Below are positions 11,201-22,045 of a stretch of 64,000 bases of DNA, in pieces. The notes beneath the pieces were generated by a model that saw only the letters and a program-made list of their open reading frames with translations, did not search any database and was not told where the DNA came from. The stretch spans positions 2,097,559-2,161,558 of the forward strand of contig NC_133485.1 in the NCBI RefSeq assembly GCF_025370935.1, given 5' to 3'. Both the position numbers and the translations under genes were made by a program. Source of the stretch: Choristoneura fumiferana (Eukaryota; Arthropoda; Insecta; Lepidoptera; Tortricidae). The first letter of the stretch is position 1. Every line of letters starts with the position of its first letter.

Positions 11201-12584
11201 AATTTGGATGAGTATTTAATTTTTATATTTTTTTACGAAATACGCAGGATGACGTCACAGTGAGACAGCCACGTTCCATTGCCTAGAAAAATTCAGGTTG
11301 TACAAATAACATAATCTGTGACATTACAATTTGACAATAATTCAAGCACGGCTTAGAGTCCTAAATGAACCACGACAAATAGTTTTATTTAATTTTATCT
11401 TCTTTCAGCTTCGATTATTCCTGTTTATTTAATGGTGTGATAGTAAATAGATATTTTTTTATTGAAATCTGATATTTAAATTCTTGTGTACTTACTTGTA
11501 ACATAGTAATTTAGTAATAGTACGAGTAGTAATTAATAATTTAATTTGTAAAAATACATTGGAAATACTCGTATACATTTCGGACTTTACGATAAATGAC
11601 AACTGTTTAAGGCCGGGTGGGCATCATGTGATTAAAGTTCTATCTTTGTCACTCTTTGCTATTATAAGCAGGACAGCAACATTTCAAACTGTCAATTTGC
11701 TTAAGAGTGTAGACCTGCTTTATAACTGCTTTTGTGACAGGACACTGCAGGGGTCAAATGAGGGTCATTACTTAAATTTTGTTTATTTAATTCAGTTGAT
11801 CACATTTTTGGAATCTGATTTCTGAAAACGCTTCATAAAGCCTATTTCTCCAAATGGTTTTCGATTTATTATATGTTGTCAAAAATTGGGACATCCCAAT
11901 TATTATCTTCCAAGAAGAAAACCGTGAATTGATGAACCAATTCTAAAATTGTTTTAACCTGTGGCACTACTGCTAATGACTTTTTTGGGTAATTTTAGAC
12001 AAGTACCTATGTTAAAAGGTGATCGAAACCAGTAACAAAAACCGGTAAATTATGAGAATTTGGTTACGCACTACTTCGAATCCCTGAAAGTCCCTGATAT
12101 CCCTGAATTTTGTATGTAAAAAAAAAAAAAACAGGGTAACCTTTAACATTGCAGTGATTAAAATTATGGGCTCACAAGCAGATGATCGCGGTTTGAAAAC
12201 CGGGTACGCGCCTTGCGAGTTTAATTTATGAAGGCAACATAATGATGCTTGAATAATGCGTCGTACGACGAATTAATAATAATAATCAAAAATACATCAA
12301 TATGCACAGAACTACGAACAAAACGTTTTGTAAGCGAACAAGCCGTATAGCACTAAGTCAGCGAAGCCTAAAATTTAGTTGTAATAAGATCATTGCCCCC
12401 TATGTAGTCCAATATTCACGATAAAATAATTATTTACATCATAACCTACCTTCACATACTGATCACTTGAGCAAGTTGCCATTCTTTCTCCATAGAAGTC
12501 GTAAGCCACATCGTGAATAAGGTCTTTGTGATCGGCGAATATAGTTTGGGACTCAAACAAATTGGTAAGCGTTAGTTCCCCCAT
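5271..12584 (-). CDS. Seh1: Nucleoporin SEH1 (Nup44A), WD40 protein
   Basis: SEH1 is a WD40 propeller shared by the nuclear-pore Y complex (Nup107-160) and the GATOR2 complex that controls TORC1. Eight coding exons join in frame: 12450-12584, 10907-11063, 9990-10143, 8936-9043, 8057-8167, 6985-7143, 6196-6356 and 5271-5413, all GT-AG, totalling 1128 nt or 375 aa plus stop. That is near the usual 350-360 aa. The N-terminus MGELTLTNLFESQTIFADHK leads into WD repeats seen as DLIHDVAYDFYGERMATCSS, GSVWKVTWAHPEFGQVIATC, TDVKFGPKHLGLLLVTCSAD, PVNDLAFAPN and YSCVWRVSWNVTGTLLASSG. The Ser/Asn/Gly segment TDSSTSSNGSG interrupts the last two repeats. The C-tail after LNQWKC is short and Pro-rich. Introns hold SINE, MITE and minisatellite sequence. 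Family and exon model are secure; UTR ends are not defined. Confidence 0.95.
5744..6180. repeat. 73-bp minisatellite in SEH1 intron 7
   Basis: At least four near-identical 73-bp units run from about 5840 to 6130. Each is built of shorter phrases such as CACACTTTGCCTCGTGTC and CACACTTTATCTCGTGTC; degenerate units extend to both sides. The array comes within about 20 bases of the exon 7 splice donor (gt at 6194-6195). Long frames across it recur every 73 bases and are artefacts of the repeat. Confidence 0.93.
7173..7295 (-). mobile_element. Truncated tRNA-derived SINE (51753 family)
   Basis: The phrases accaattgacctagccccaa and gggtatcgaacc match in reverse the tail and B-box part of the SINE at 51753-52003. 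It is degraded and lies in SEH1 intron 5. Confidence 0.5.
7345..7612 (+). repeat. GACA-bearing interspersed repeat, 5'-truncated copy
   Basis: The 3' half of the family is recognisable from atccaacgataccccaaa through ttacagctttctagtac to the (GACA)n tract and acatggtgaaacta. The terminal hairpin is missing. It lies in SEH1 intron 5. Confidence 0.7.
7840..8015 (+). repeat. 3' end of a GACA-type repeat
   Basis: A short GACGGACGGATGGACGG tract is followed by the terminal hairpin (gggtaccg...cggaaccc), as in the other family copies. It ends just upstream of SEH1 exon 5. Confidence 0.55.
9334..9745. mobile_element. AATGAGGGCTAT-type MITE, copy 1
   Basis: A 412-bp non-coding element with termini AATGAGGGCTATCG and CGCGATAGCCCTCATT. 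It shares most of its length with the copy at 55914-56321 in the same orientation (for example ttcggaaaaaagggaggaca and gacctcacgctacacta). No clear target duplication is seen. It lies in SEH1 intron 3, so it is transcribed antisense within SEH1 pre-mRNA. Confidence 0.85.
10409..10562. repeat. Long inverted repeat in SEH1 intron 2
   Basis: The left arm gggtgaagaccaaaaagttg...gtgacacgaaaatta is followed after about 13 bases by its reverse complement taattttcgtgtcacaatgg...ccaaaaagttgc in inverse order. The left arm holds about 30 extra bases (aggtgcattggcaggtagtt and onward), giving one bulge. Such an RNA hairpin could form in the SEH1 intron. Confidence 0.8.
11064..12449. other. SEH1 intron 1
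   Basis: About 1.4 kb of AT-rich sequence between exons 1 and 2. Apart from a poly(A) run near 12118-12131, I see no repeat family or gene in it. Confidence 0.5.
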
Positions 12585-12868
12585 TGTTAGGAACTTTTTA
12601 ACACTAAAAACATAAATTCAAATCAAACACCAGCGTCGGCCTGCACCAAAGGTCAGACGAACGAACGTCAACTTGACACAAGGAAGTTGCTTGCATTGCG
12701 TTTAATTTTGCAATTTTTGTACAACTATTTGACCGTTACGCGTTTTGTTTCGAGGTTCAAATTTTTTCACGTATAGCTTTGGGTTATAGTGAAACAAGAC
12801 TTTCTGTTGCTATAGGTTCCGAGACCTCAACTTGTTTTGCTGCGATTTTGATATATAATTCACGAGAC

Positions 12869-13198
12869 GTGACCATAGTGTCGGACACGCCCAAGATAGG
12901 GTTCCGTAGCCATTACGATAAAATGTAGTAATATTTTTCTATAAATTTTGTATTTTGTTCGGAATCTTCTAAGTTTAGGTATATTTTATACCTTAGGCTG
13001 CTATTTATTTAGTCTTAAACTACTTTTAGTTTTTTTATTTTACCACTTTGTCGCCATGACTTATATGACTTATGTGTAAAAATATTACAGCTTTCTAGTT
13101 TTCTAGTACTAAAGGTCTCTGAGCTTAGCCGCGTACAGACAGACAGACGGACAGACATGGCGAAACTATAAGGGTTCCTAGTTGACTACAGAACCCTA
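12869..13198 (+). repeat. GACA-bearing repeat, internally deleted copy
   Basis: It starts with tgtcggacacgcccaagata and ends with the GACA tract and ataagggttcctagttgact, with the middle third missing. It fills much of the gap between the SEH1 start codon and the end of the NEDD1-like gene, so it may be in or near the SEH1 promoter region. Confidence 0.8.
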
Positions 13199-13587
13199 CA
13201 AATTACAATATATTAAAATTGAAAACCTTATTTCGGACGTTTACTTTACAGTATTTTATAACAATTCAAGAAATAAAGAAACACAAGTGATGAGTTAGTT
13301 TTTTTTTTTTGTATTTATACATAACAATTAGAATTAACAGCACACAAGTATTTCATAAATAACAATAAGATTAAATCATTAGGAGATATCATGGCACTAG
13401 ATCCAAGGCAACAGCATTAAAATGCCACATAATTTAATTAACCATGTAAAATGTTTGCTTCATTCAAATTCTAAATAAAACATGCACTTCAATATTTATG
13501 ATTACAATTTTGGGGCAAGATGCCAGTCTTACATTAGTAAAGTTATATAAATATTCATTTAAAAAGCTCAACATTTGATTATAGTTT

Positions 13588-15253
13588 TTAATTATTTGAG
13601 TTAGTTGCGTATTTTAACTGCTCCACTTGCAACGCCAGTCTTTTGTTTGCCTCAACCAAAGTATTTTGGTTCTGTGCCAGAGAAAGTATCTGTGAATTCA
13701 TAGCAGCCATCTGTTTCTCCAGGAACAGCTTCTGTTTTGTCAGCACCATCATAATGTGTAGAAAATAGTTCTTATTATCATCTGCCACATCAGACAGACT
13801 TAGACTAAAGAAATCCTTCAGCTCTTCAACAGTTTTAGTATCAAATTTACTATTCTTAGGAATTTCATAATCTGGTTTTTCATCGGATGTTATCAAGGGT
13901 CTGCCATCATCAGGAGCACCATTGAAAATCGGAGATGGGAACACTAAGTTATCCACATCCTGGTTGTTAAGTGGTGTGGAGACTTTGCTTATATTTTTCT
14001 GGACATCTAATTTCCTGTTTCTTTCATACACACTGCTATCCTTAGCAAACTTGTAAGACTTGTCTCCGTCTTCACAATCATTGTTTGATTTGTCTAACCC
14101 CATCAGCACAAGGAACGAGTCAGCTTTCTTCTCCTCTATATGCTCTGATACATCCAAGTTATCCTTAGTAGGCGATGCAGATATAAGAAACATATCAGAT
14201 GTTCTTGGCCTCCCTGGTGATGGTTTAAACGGGGACAAGTGGATATCAGTGTCTTCCTGAATACTAATTTCATTAACATGAGGCTTCTTCCTCATAGGCT
14301 GGAATGCTACTTTTTTAACTTCTTCATTGTGGCCTTTCAACACTTTGAAAGGATTTGTTAGGTCTCTCAAGTCATAAATCATAACAGCTCCATGCTTAGT
14401 ACCAATAGCAACCTGGTTGTCTACATTGATGGCTAAGGATGACAATGTGTAAGACGTTTTAATAGTCGAAACCACATTTTGCAATCTTATATCGTATACA
14501 TGGACAATCTTGTCATAGCCGCTAGAAAGCATGACATCCTTGTTTATCAAAGAAAATGCAATATCGCTCACAGGAGCAGCATGGATGTTATCGAAGAATG
14601 CTTTGTCCTTGTTTGTGTTGATATCTCGTAAGAGGACATGACCCTCATCCATAGCCAAGCCTAATAAGCACCGTGACTCATGATGGAACTTCATCGCGGA
14701 AATACTTCTTGAGCATTGCAGTTTCACAGTCAAAATAGGAATGTTAGAGACAAGTCCGTAAATAACTGTGTCCCCATTTTGCATGGTAGCTGCTAGATTA
14801 TTATTCTTAGCATTATAACTGATGTGATTTACGCTTGATTGCTGCGTAGGCGTCGGGAATGTTTTTACTATAGTTTTGTTTTTAGTATCCCAAATAAGGA
14901 CATTGCCACTTTTAGTACCAATTGCGATGTTACGGTGGCCATCTCGGTGAAAACTCGCCGACCAGGTGTCTTTTAACGGAATGTGCTGTAGACTTCTAAC
15001 GTCATGATCTGCGGGTGTTAGGATTTCAACTAGGCCTTTGCAATTTACCTGAAATTGATAAAAACTGTCAAAATTTGTTTTTATTCAAAATGTTCAGAAT
15101 AATGAAGCTCATATTTACCTGTAAAATATATTTAGCATCATCGCTCCACGATATATCTCTCATTAGACCATCATAACACCCGTAAGTTTTCTTTAACTCC
15201 CAACAGTTAGTATCGTGTAGATGTAAACGGGAACTAACAGATGAGAGATACAT
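13588..15253 (-). CDS. NEDD1-like WD40 and coiled-coil protein
   Basis: NEDD1 (Grip71 in Drosophila) brings the gamma-tubulin ring complex to centrosomes and spindles. Exons are 15119-15253 (45 codons, phase 0) and 13588-15048, separated by a 70-bp GT-AG intron, giving 531 aa. The N-terminal ~300 residues contain WD-type repeats: DISWSDDAKYIL, NIAIGTKSGNVLIWDTKNKT, ISAMKFHHESRCLLGLAMDE, VSDIAFSLINKDVMLSSGYD with KIVHVYDIR, and QVAIGTKHGAVMIYDLRD. A low-complexity middle contains SPFKPSPGRPRTSD. The last ~55 residues (LTKQKLFLEKQMAAMNSQIL to the end) form a predicted helix or coiled coil, where NEDD1 binds gamma-tubulin complexes. The protein is shorter than human NEDD1 (~660 aa). It lies head-to-head with OST4, about 1.1 kb between start codons. 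The family call rests on architecture and remembered sequence. Confidence 0.8.
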
Positions 15254-15637
15254 TTTTACAAAATTTTAGTTGTTCAGTTTGAATCGGAGCGATGGTATAG
15301 CTAAATAAACGTTATTTAATTTCGAATCATCTATTTAGTTTCGGTAACTTTTTACCAACGTAAAATTTTGATTCGCATTTGACATAAACAAACAATGCTT
15401 TGAAGTAGGGATGTTCGATATCGATTCGATTAATCGATTAATGTGCAATAAAGTGTTGCAATAAAGAATTACTGTGTTGTATTGTATTGTTATTTTGATC
15501 CTCTTAATTTGATTGTATAAACAGGAAAAGAAATAAATTTGCCTCTTTTTTTTGTAAGTTGGCATGTTCTTCAATTTATCTTTCAAGAAAAAGGTAGTTA
15601 GCTCTAAGTTAGCTCAAACAACAATGTATGGTTAGAA

Positions 15638-15795
15638 ATCGGAGCGAATCGAGTAATCGCCCGTCGCACTCGAACTGACTTTACAGCCGAGCAACAAAAC
15701 TAAACTCGTTTCTTGCTGCTCGCCCACCCGTGTTAAGTTACTCGCTCTACTGAGTACCTAGTCTACTCGCTTCTCGCTCATCGTCGGCGGTGGGA
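15638..15795. repeat. Repeat fragment between NEDD1-like gene and OST4
   Basis: Rich in ctcgct/actcgc phrases; the end gcttctcgctcatcgtcggc recurs in reverse at 63415-63440. It lies in the presumed divergent promoter region. Its nature is unknown. Confidence 0.35.
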
Positions 15796-16332
15796 TAAGT
15801 GCCTTAATTTGAGAGCTAAAATATTTTTCTTTTTCACATCAAGTACAAAATCACAAAATCCAACACAAACAACTCACACTGAGATATAAATTGTTTATTT
15901 TGTTATTTAGTAGTTTTTTTCCTGCCTAGTTCTTGAATTGAAGTAGTTTTTGACAAGTTTTTAATGGCAAGACTGTCATAGTGATGTGCCCAAGTCCAAA
16001 CTAATACCGGTAATAAGTTTTTTTTCTAATTTATTTTTCCATCTAGCAACAATAGAAAATAAATTATTAAGTTAAGTTGACATTTCAATTATTTGTCTGA
16101 CGTGTATTATTGCTGTAAAGTAAACCTAAAGTTGGTTGAGATTTAGGAATTATTATTGAAATCCAAGTGAGTAAAAGTTGCAGTATTATTAATATCCGTC
16201 CGTCCGTTGTTTCTATACTGTGTCATCATACTTCATGACCGTAAATCTTTCTCTTGCAAATATAACCTGCAATTCCATTTACTACCGACTTGTTTTTTAT
16301 TGTTTTAACGAATACTATGTTTATAATTCCAG

Positions 16333-16450
16333 TCAAACGTCCACCATGATCACCGACATCCAGCTAGCCGTGTTCTCCAACATCTTGGGTGTCTCAATAT
16401 TCTTATTGGTCATTCTGTACCATTACATCAATGCCAACAGTTCGAAATAG
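16333..16450 (+). CDS. OST4: OST4, 4-kDa oligosaccharyltransferase subunit
   Basis: OST4 is a single-pass ER membrane peptide that stabilises the oligosaccharyltransferase complex for N-glycosylation. The CDS is 16346-16450, 34 codons plus TAG. It begins MITDIQLAVFSNILGVSIFL, with one hydrophobic segment at about residues 6-26 and a polar tail ANSSK, matching the family in size and layout. The ATG follows a good context (ccaccATG). A longer in-frame start at 16220 lies in what reads as an intron. The likely 5'UTR intron runs from atccaa|gtgagt (16167) to ttccag (16332). Immediately after the stop is gtaagatttcag, so either a 3'UTR intron starts there (acceptor gttacag near 17191) or transcripts end at the AATAAA near 16464. 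Confidence 0.93.
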
Positions 16451-17905
16451 GTAAGATTTCAGCAATAAAAGCTGTGTTTGTATTCCAACTGAGAGCTACT
16501 GACTAATAACTGCTTAATAAGTGCTAAGAACCAAGCAACGCCCATATAACATATCTATATAGGGCACAGTATAGCAGGAGAAGAAGAGTTTGATATATTA
16601 ACCTTAGTACCTGGGCGACCGAGCTATATCGATAATAAGCGTTTTCTTACAAATAAAACCAAGGTAGATCAATTTTCATCCCTGAAAACCCCTATATACC
16701 AAATGTCATCAAAATTGTTGCAGACGTTTCCGAGATCCCCGAAATATATAATATACAAGAATTGCTTGTTTAAAGGTATTAGATATATGCTCAATGGAAA
16801 AAACACTTCACTTTATATGCTTTGGCACAAATCCATACAAAGTTAAATTTTATCTTTTTCTATTTTTATTTCTGTAAGATTAGTATTGTATGAGTCCAAC
16901 TAGATTAGCATGCAGATATTTTTTACTTCCCACACAGTAGGGTTTACTTCCCAAATTACTGTGGCATGTGGATATTCAATTGTATATTTTTGTAAACTGC
17001 AAAAAGTGAGATATTATTCTTGTCTGTATATTTATAGTTATTATGATTGGTTTTGAAAATTCTTGATTTTGCCCAATAGTCCTGTTTCAATTTGATCAAA
17101 ATCGGTTCTGATGTAATTTAATTTACAGTTATAAATAATGTTTGTGTTTTGAGAAAAACTTATGTATAATTGCTACTTTTTTAATGTTACAGGTACATAT
17201 TTTACAAAATGGATTGGCAACATCCTCGTGCACATACATTATTCCATTGTATCATTATTATGACATAAGATGTTAATATATAAGAACTATTTGTATTATT
17301 ATGTTTTATTTTTTAACTAAATAGTGAAAATACAACTAGATTCAAAAATCAAATCTTGATATCCTGAGTTTCGGAAATTGTTGAGGTTACTTCCTGTATC
17401 TTTTTCTTTTATTTGATAAAGTAGAAAATGTGAAACGAATTCCACATTTGTCACTCTTACCCTATGTATACAATACAATTCAAGCACTGTAGGAAAAAAA
17501 TAGTACATATTAAAATGAAGCAGGTCTCAACAATACAAGCTTATGTTGCTAACCTGTGCTTGGATTGTCATCCAATCTAAATAATGTGTACTAAAAATTT
17601 GAAAACAACTCTACTTTTGGGTTTAGCGGCAATTTGGTAGCAAAACCAGTTCGTCAATCGTCACCAGCGACATCTATTAGATTCATGTGAAAACTTATCA
17701 ATTCAAGTTTTAGTTTTGCTAGTCAGCACTAGATGGCACTGTTAATAAGGTGTAAATGCTAGTTTGGTTGGTTGTGCGAAAGTTTAATATTGTTTATACA
17801 TTTCCGTGTGTTCATTATTTTCCCACGCCGAAACGGCTGAACTGAAGGCGTTTTGATTAAATTTATATAGGTACTCGTACCTACCATTTTTTATGACAGA
17901 CAGAC
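16451..17905. other. OST4 downstream region
   Basis: AT-rich; may include a 3'UTR exon starting near 17192 after gttacag. Frames at 17317-17508 (minus) lack coding features. A motif agatggca occurs near 17740. No repeat family is recognised before 17908. Confidence 0.35.
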
Positions 17906-17907
17906 AT

Positions 17908-18069
17908 ATACTGAGCGACAAAAAACGTGGCCCACAAATTACTTAATGTATGCATTAATAGGTATACTGAGCGGCGAAAAATCTGGTCCTCAAATGTATG
18001 CAGTAAATAGGTAGGTAATTTTGTATGAAGCGTGTAGCGTGGGCCAAATTTTGTGCCGCCAAGTATATA
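17908..18069. mobile_element. TACTGAGCGGC-type MITE, one full and one partial unit
   Basis: A full unit at about 17963-18069 starts atactgagcggcgaaaaatc and ends gggccaaattttgtgccgcc in inverse sense. A truncated unit precedes it at 17908. Other copies are at 38112-38203 and 61999-62088. Confidence 0.7.
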
Positions 18070-18464
18070 CATTGGCGTCAAACTAATGAATGCTCTTTTT
18101 AAATATTAACAAAAAGATGTTGTATTTCGGATGCTAGGTTAAACAAATCCATATCCTGTTAGTAAATTAAAAGTATTTACAATTTAAATCTCAAAAAATA
18201 TTTTTGCGTCGAGGTTGAAAAAGCGGGGTGTTATAAGTTTGATGCCAATGTCTACCTGTCTGACTGTGGCATCGTAGCTATCAAACGGATGGCCCGATTT
18301 CGATGCGGTTTTTTACGTGAACGCGAGTTTTGTTTCGGTGATTCGTAAGTAGATATTATCATTAGAATTGGTTCAAAATTTTTTGAGATATTGAACTTTG
18401 AAATGACAAGGACCGGGGGGGGGTCCAAGTTTTTTAAGTTAGCTAGGTTAAAAAATACTGTTAA

Positions 18465-18735
18465 AAGCCGTGGTGGCCTAGTGGTTTGACCAATGGCCTC
18501 TCAAACAGAGGATCGTGGGTTTGAATTTTTCGAAACGCATGTGAGAAATTACATTCGAAATTTACCACAGCTTTACGGTGAAGGAGCACATCGTGAGGAA
18601 ATCTGCACTGACAATAGTATATGTGAGTCCCAAATCCGCACTGGGCCCGCGCGGTAACTGGTCCAAGCCTTCTCATTCTGAGAGGAGGCCTGTATCCAGA
18701 AGTGGGACGTATATAGGTTGGGATGATGATAATGA
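18465..18735 (+). mobile_element. tRNA-derived SINE
   Basis: The head contains an RNA polymerase III A box TGGCCTAGTGG and a degraded B box GGTTTGAATTT. The body includes cacatcgtgaggaaatctgc, and the tail ggaggcctgtatccagaagt...gggacgtatata...gatgatgat. That tail is shared with the LINE-like 3' ends at 20347-20470 and 23222-23315, suggesting mobilisation by that LINE's machinery. Confidence 0.8.
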
Positions 18736-18963
18736 ATGGAAGCAATATCCCAATTGATCCTATATCTATAAACGAGCAATTCTTGTATACATAATTTCTT
18801 TCAGGGATCTGGTGGGACACGGCTCTACGACATGCAAATTCAAACTTCGTATCTTTGCTAAGAGCTACCTTCATACAAAGTGGTTCCCACAAGATAGGAA
18901 TTGAGCAATCACAGTCGCAGGCAACAGCGCTTGTACAGTCAGTATCAAAAGTAGCGGATCAAT

Positions 18964-19372
18964 TTTTAGGGTTCCAGAGCTAAAATGGCAATAACGGAAC
19001 CCTTATAGTAATGCCATGTCTGTCTGTCTGCCTGTTCCGTCCGTCCGCAGCTTTGCTCAAGGACTATCAATGCTAGAAAGCTGTAATTTTGCACGGATAT
19101 ATATGAAAACTATGCCGACAAAATGGTATTTCGATTCATTGTTTCATTGCGAAATATTCAACTTTAAAGTGCAATTTTTCATTAAAATCGAGCGTCCCCC
19201 CCCCCTTCTAAAATCTAAACCGGTGGGAGGAAAAATTAAAAAAAAATCAGGATGATAGTAGGTAAAGTATATCAAAATTTCAAGGGAAAACTATAACGGC
19301 TAAGTTTGCTTGAGAATTATTAGTAGTTTACGTTATGAGTAAATAGCAGCCTAAGGTATAAAATATAATTGG
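18964..19372 (-). repeat. GACA-bearing repeat, truncated copy
   Basis: Reverse orientation: it begins tttttagggttccagagc, then the TGTC tract, then gaaatattcaactttaaagt and the poly-C run before ttctaaaatctaaaccggtg. The block with the GTGTCGGACAC hairpin is missing. Confidence 0.8.
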
Positions 19373-19544
19373 GAATTGTGCATTTTTCCGTGACATAAAG
19401 TAGCCTATGTCACTCTCGGGCCCATTATAGTATCTCTATGACAAAACCACGTCGATCCGTCGCTCCGTTTCGACGTGAAAGACGGACAAACATACAAACA
19501 CACATACTTTCGCATTTATAATATTAGTATGGATTTTTTGATTG

Positions 19545-19716
19545 CGTTGATTGATTTTTTGATCACAGCTTCAAGGGACTGTAGATCTGATTATGGTTTT
19601 AATTACAACTCGATACCTCCACGCGTTCCCGAGCTAAAGGGTCTCGATAGACAGACGGACAACAAAGTGATCCCACAGCGTTCCGTTTTTTCTTTTTGAG
19701 GTACGGAACCCTAAAA
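19545..19716 (+). repeat. GACA-type repeat, second subfamily 3' end
   Basis: Contains gatagacagacggacaacaa and ends with gttccgttttttctttttga...ggtacggaaccctaaaaa, the same terminal hairpin plan as the main family but different interior sequence. Confidence 0.6.
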
Positions 19717-19927
19717 ATTACGCTTGTCTATAGCTGCACCCTAAAGCAGTGGTGGGCATTTCATGGGGGGCCAGAAAGTTACAGACACTCGTATTTTAGA
19801 GGAGGGCCAGGATTACACCGTTTTATTTTATATATTTTTATGTTTTTGACAAATAATGAAATTATATTATGATCGCGGGCCAAATATAGTAGCTACTATT
19901 CACTTCGAAGGAACGTCGGCCGGCCGG

Positions 19928-20260
19928 AATAATAATAATAACTTTATTTGCTGAATATGGGTTTACAATGGTATGCGTTTGTAACAATATATAGTTTGGA
20001 TCCTTCATATTCTGCTTTATGTAGCATGCAAATTATACACAGTATTAAGATTGTTTTTTTTGGAATTTTTGTTGAATTTTTTATTTCAATTCCAAATTTT
20101 TACTTTTACGGTCATCCCGTAAAACCTAAATTGAAAACACAAACTGAAATATAGATGCACAGAAAAACCAGAAATATAAGACCATCACTGGGAATCGAAC
20201 CCAGGTCCTCGGTATTCCGTACCGCGTGCTATACCGCTACACCACTGATGGTCCACAGTA
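19928..20260 (-). mobile_element. SINE with an intact tRNA-like head
   Basis: On the minus strand, 20253 down to 20180 folds as a 74-nt tRNA cloverleaf. The acceptor arms GACCATC/GATGGTC pair perfectly and the T arm is CTGGG-TTCGATT-CCCAG. It carries a perfect A box (TGGTGTAGCGG) and B box (GGTTCGATTCC). The body follows toward lower coordinates and ends in a (TTATT)-type tail near 19930. The anticodon loop is abnormal (C where U33 is expected), so it is a SINE promoter rather than a working tRNA gene. Confidence 0.8.
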
Positions 20261-20346
20261 TGCTATATCCCTTAGCGAGCCGGAGTTGGCCCGCGGGCCG
20301 TACTTTGCCCATCACTGCCCTAAAGGTTCACCCATTACGAGTACAC

Positions 20347-20470
20347 CGTAACATCATCATCATCATCAGCCTACAGCAGTCCACTGCTGGACATAGGCCT
20401 CTTCCATGGCGCGCCACAACACTGTCTTCAGCCCGTCGCATCCATCCGCCGCCAGCGATCCTCTACACCG
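20347..20470 (-). mobile_element. RTE-like LINE 3' end with ORF C-terminus
   Basis: Read on the minus strand, two frames together give the familiar RTE carboxy-terminus (WMRRAED, then WRAMEEAYVQQWTAVG and a stop), with one frameshift, followed by a GATGAT tail. It is a 5'-truncated dead copy. Confidence 0.75.
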
Positions 20471-20583
20471 TAACATATCATGACCGTATTAGCAACGTGC
20501 CAGCCAAAATATATTCTTTGTATTGAAAAGTATGAGACTATGCCCACTAGCACGTTTCGTAACCAACAGTCGCCGTCGCGTGT

Positions 20584-20710
20584 CAGCAGGGCTACTACGA
20601 AACGAAACTCGAAGTTCGTGTAGTGCGGTCCCTCTCGCTCTCGTATTAAATAGTGTAAGTGTCAGAGGGACCGCACGACACGAACTTCGAGTTTCGTAGT
20701 AGCCCTGCTG
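20584..20710. mobile_element. CAGCAGGGCTACTACG-type palindromic MITE, copy 1
   Basis: The 127-bp hairpin has left arm CAGCAGGGCTACTACGAAAC, then actcgaagttcgtgt and ggtccctc, and the right arm mirrors these to GTAGTAGCCCTGCTG. Other copies are at 38767-38863 and 45866-45986. Confidence 0.9.
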
Positions 20711-21107
20711 GCGCTTGACATTCCGTGCGTGGCACGTTCCTATTACTGTCATGGCATGATACGTGGGTAGAGACCTTAAAATTCGTTCCATTTTGAAATT
20801 ATCTTGACGGAATCCACGCTCATTGACTAAATTGCGCGAGAAAACAAAACGGTTGTCATCATCAATTTTGTTACATTTAGGGTCCGTCGCGGCAAGAAAC
20901 TCGAAACTTCCTTCAGCGAACGGACATGTTGCGCAAACGACGATTGAACAAACAGATATCAAATTATTGTCGCTCTCATTGTATTTTAGTACCTACTTAC
21001 GTCAAATATTTTTACATAAACTTGACGTCTAAGTACGAAGAATTCGCTTCGCTATCCTGCGGGAAAAATGTAATTTTTCCGGGATGATGAATGTACCTAT
21101 GTTGTAC

Positions 21108-21215
21108 GAGTATGTATGTAAACACTTTATTGCACATAAAAATAAAAATACAAATACAAAGAGAGGAGAGCAAAGGCGAGCTTATCCCTAAAAAGGGATC
21201 TCTTCCAGCCACTTA
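21108..21215 (-). mobile_element. LINE 3' end, antisense
   Basis: Contains gtaaacactttattgcacat and aaagggatctcttccagcca, the reverse of the LINE tail phrases at 4280-4413. Confidence 0.6.
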
Positions 21216-21839
21216 ATCGTATGCATAATATGGAGAAATAGAACGGGAAGCATCAGGACTCCTCAATAATGAACGTCTCTGCATCGAAAAAAAAGCAATC
21301 TTTCAATGAACTAAAAGAATTTCTTTGCTCACCCGCGACTTCATGGGGTCATTCAAGTATTACGTAAGCACGGAAGGGGGAGGGGGGGTCTTTGCTTTGC
21401 TTATTTTTGATGACATGGGGGCCGCGGGGGTCAGATGGTGCTTACGTCAGCAATATTTATTAATTATTTCTTGTTTTTTTTTGCAATAACAATAAAAAAA
21501 CCTGAATAGATTTAAAATTATATACTTACCTATATGTTTACGTAAGCATAGGGGGGGGGGGGTAGGGTTTTGATGACTTTCGCTGACAAGGGGGAGGAGG
21601 GGGTTAAAAATTAATAAAAATCTGCTTACGTAATAACGTAATAACCCTCATGATAGTTAAGCTTATGCAAGATATGCGTGTTCATGCAGTTCCTCCACCT
21701 CCACACTGTAAGAACACAAACCCATCTATCACCACCACCACACTACACTGACGCGTTTCGAACTCAAACAGAGCTCATCTCTTTCTTTCTTTCTTTTGTT
21801 CTGCGGATAAGCAAAGAAATTCTTTAAGTCCATTGATTG

Positions 21840-22045
21840 GACCTTTTTTTTTATTCGACTGGATGGAAAACGAGCAAGTGGGTCTCCTGATGGTAAGAGA
21901 TCACCACCGCCCATAAACACCTGCAACACCAAGGGGATTGCAGATGCGTTGCCAACCTAGAGGCCTAAGATGGGATACCTCAAGTGCCAGTAATTTTACC
22001 GGCTGTCTTACTCTCCACGCCGAAACACAACAGTGCAAGCACTGC
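21840..22045 (-). mobile_element. Retroelement 3' end (37339 family), antisense
   Basis: Starts with a T-run (a poly-A tail on the minus strand), then ttcgactggatggaaaacga and ggtctcctgatggtaagaga. The same sequence in the opposite orientation occupies 37339-37615. Confidence 0.75.

Noticed and set aside
16220..16345. N-terminal extension of OST4 from an upstream in-frame ATG
   Set aside because: A consensus acceptor (ttccag) lies at 16332 and the family begins at MITDIQ-like sequence; the upstream part is intronic.
20180..20253. Functional tRNA gene on the minus strand
   Set aside because: The cloverleaf is good, but the anticodon loop lacks U33, the anticodon stem is short, and SINE body and tail sequence follow directly.
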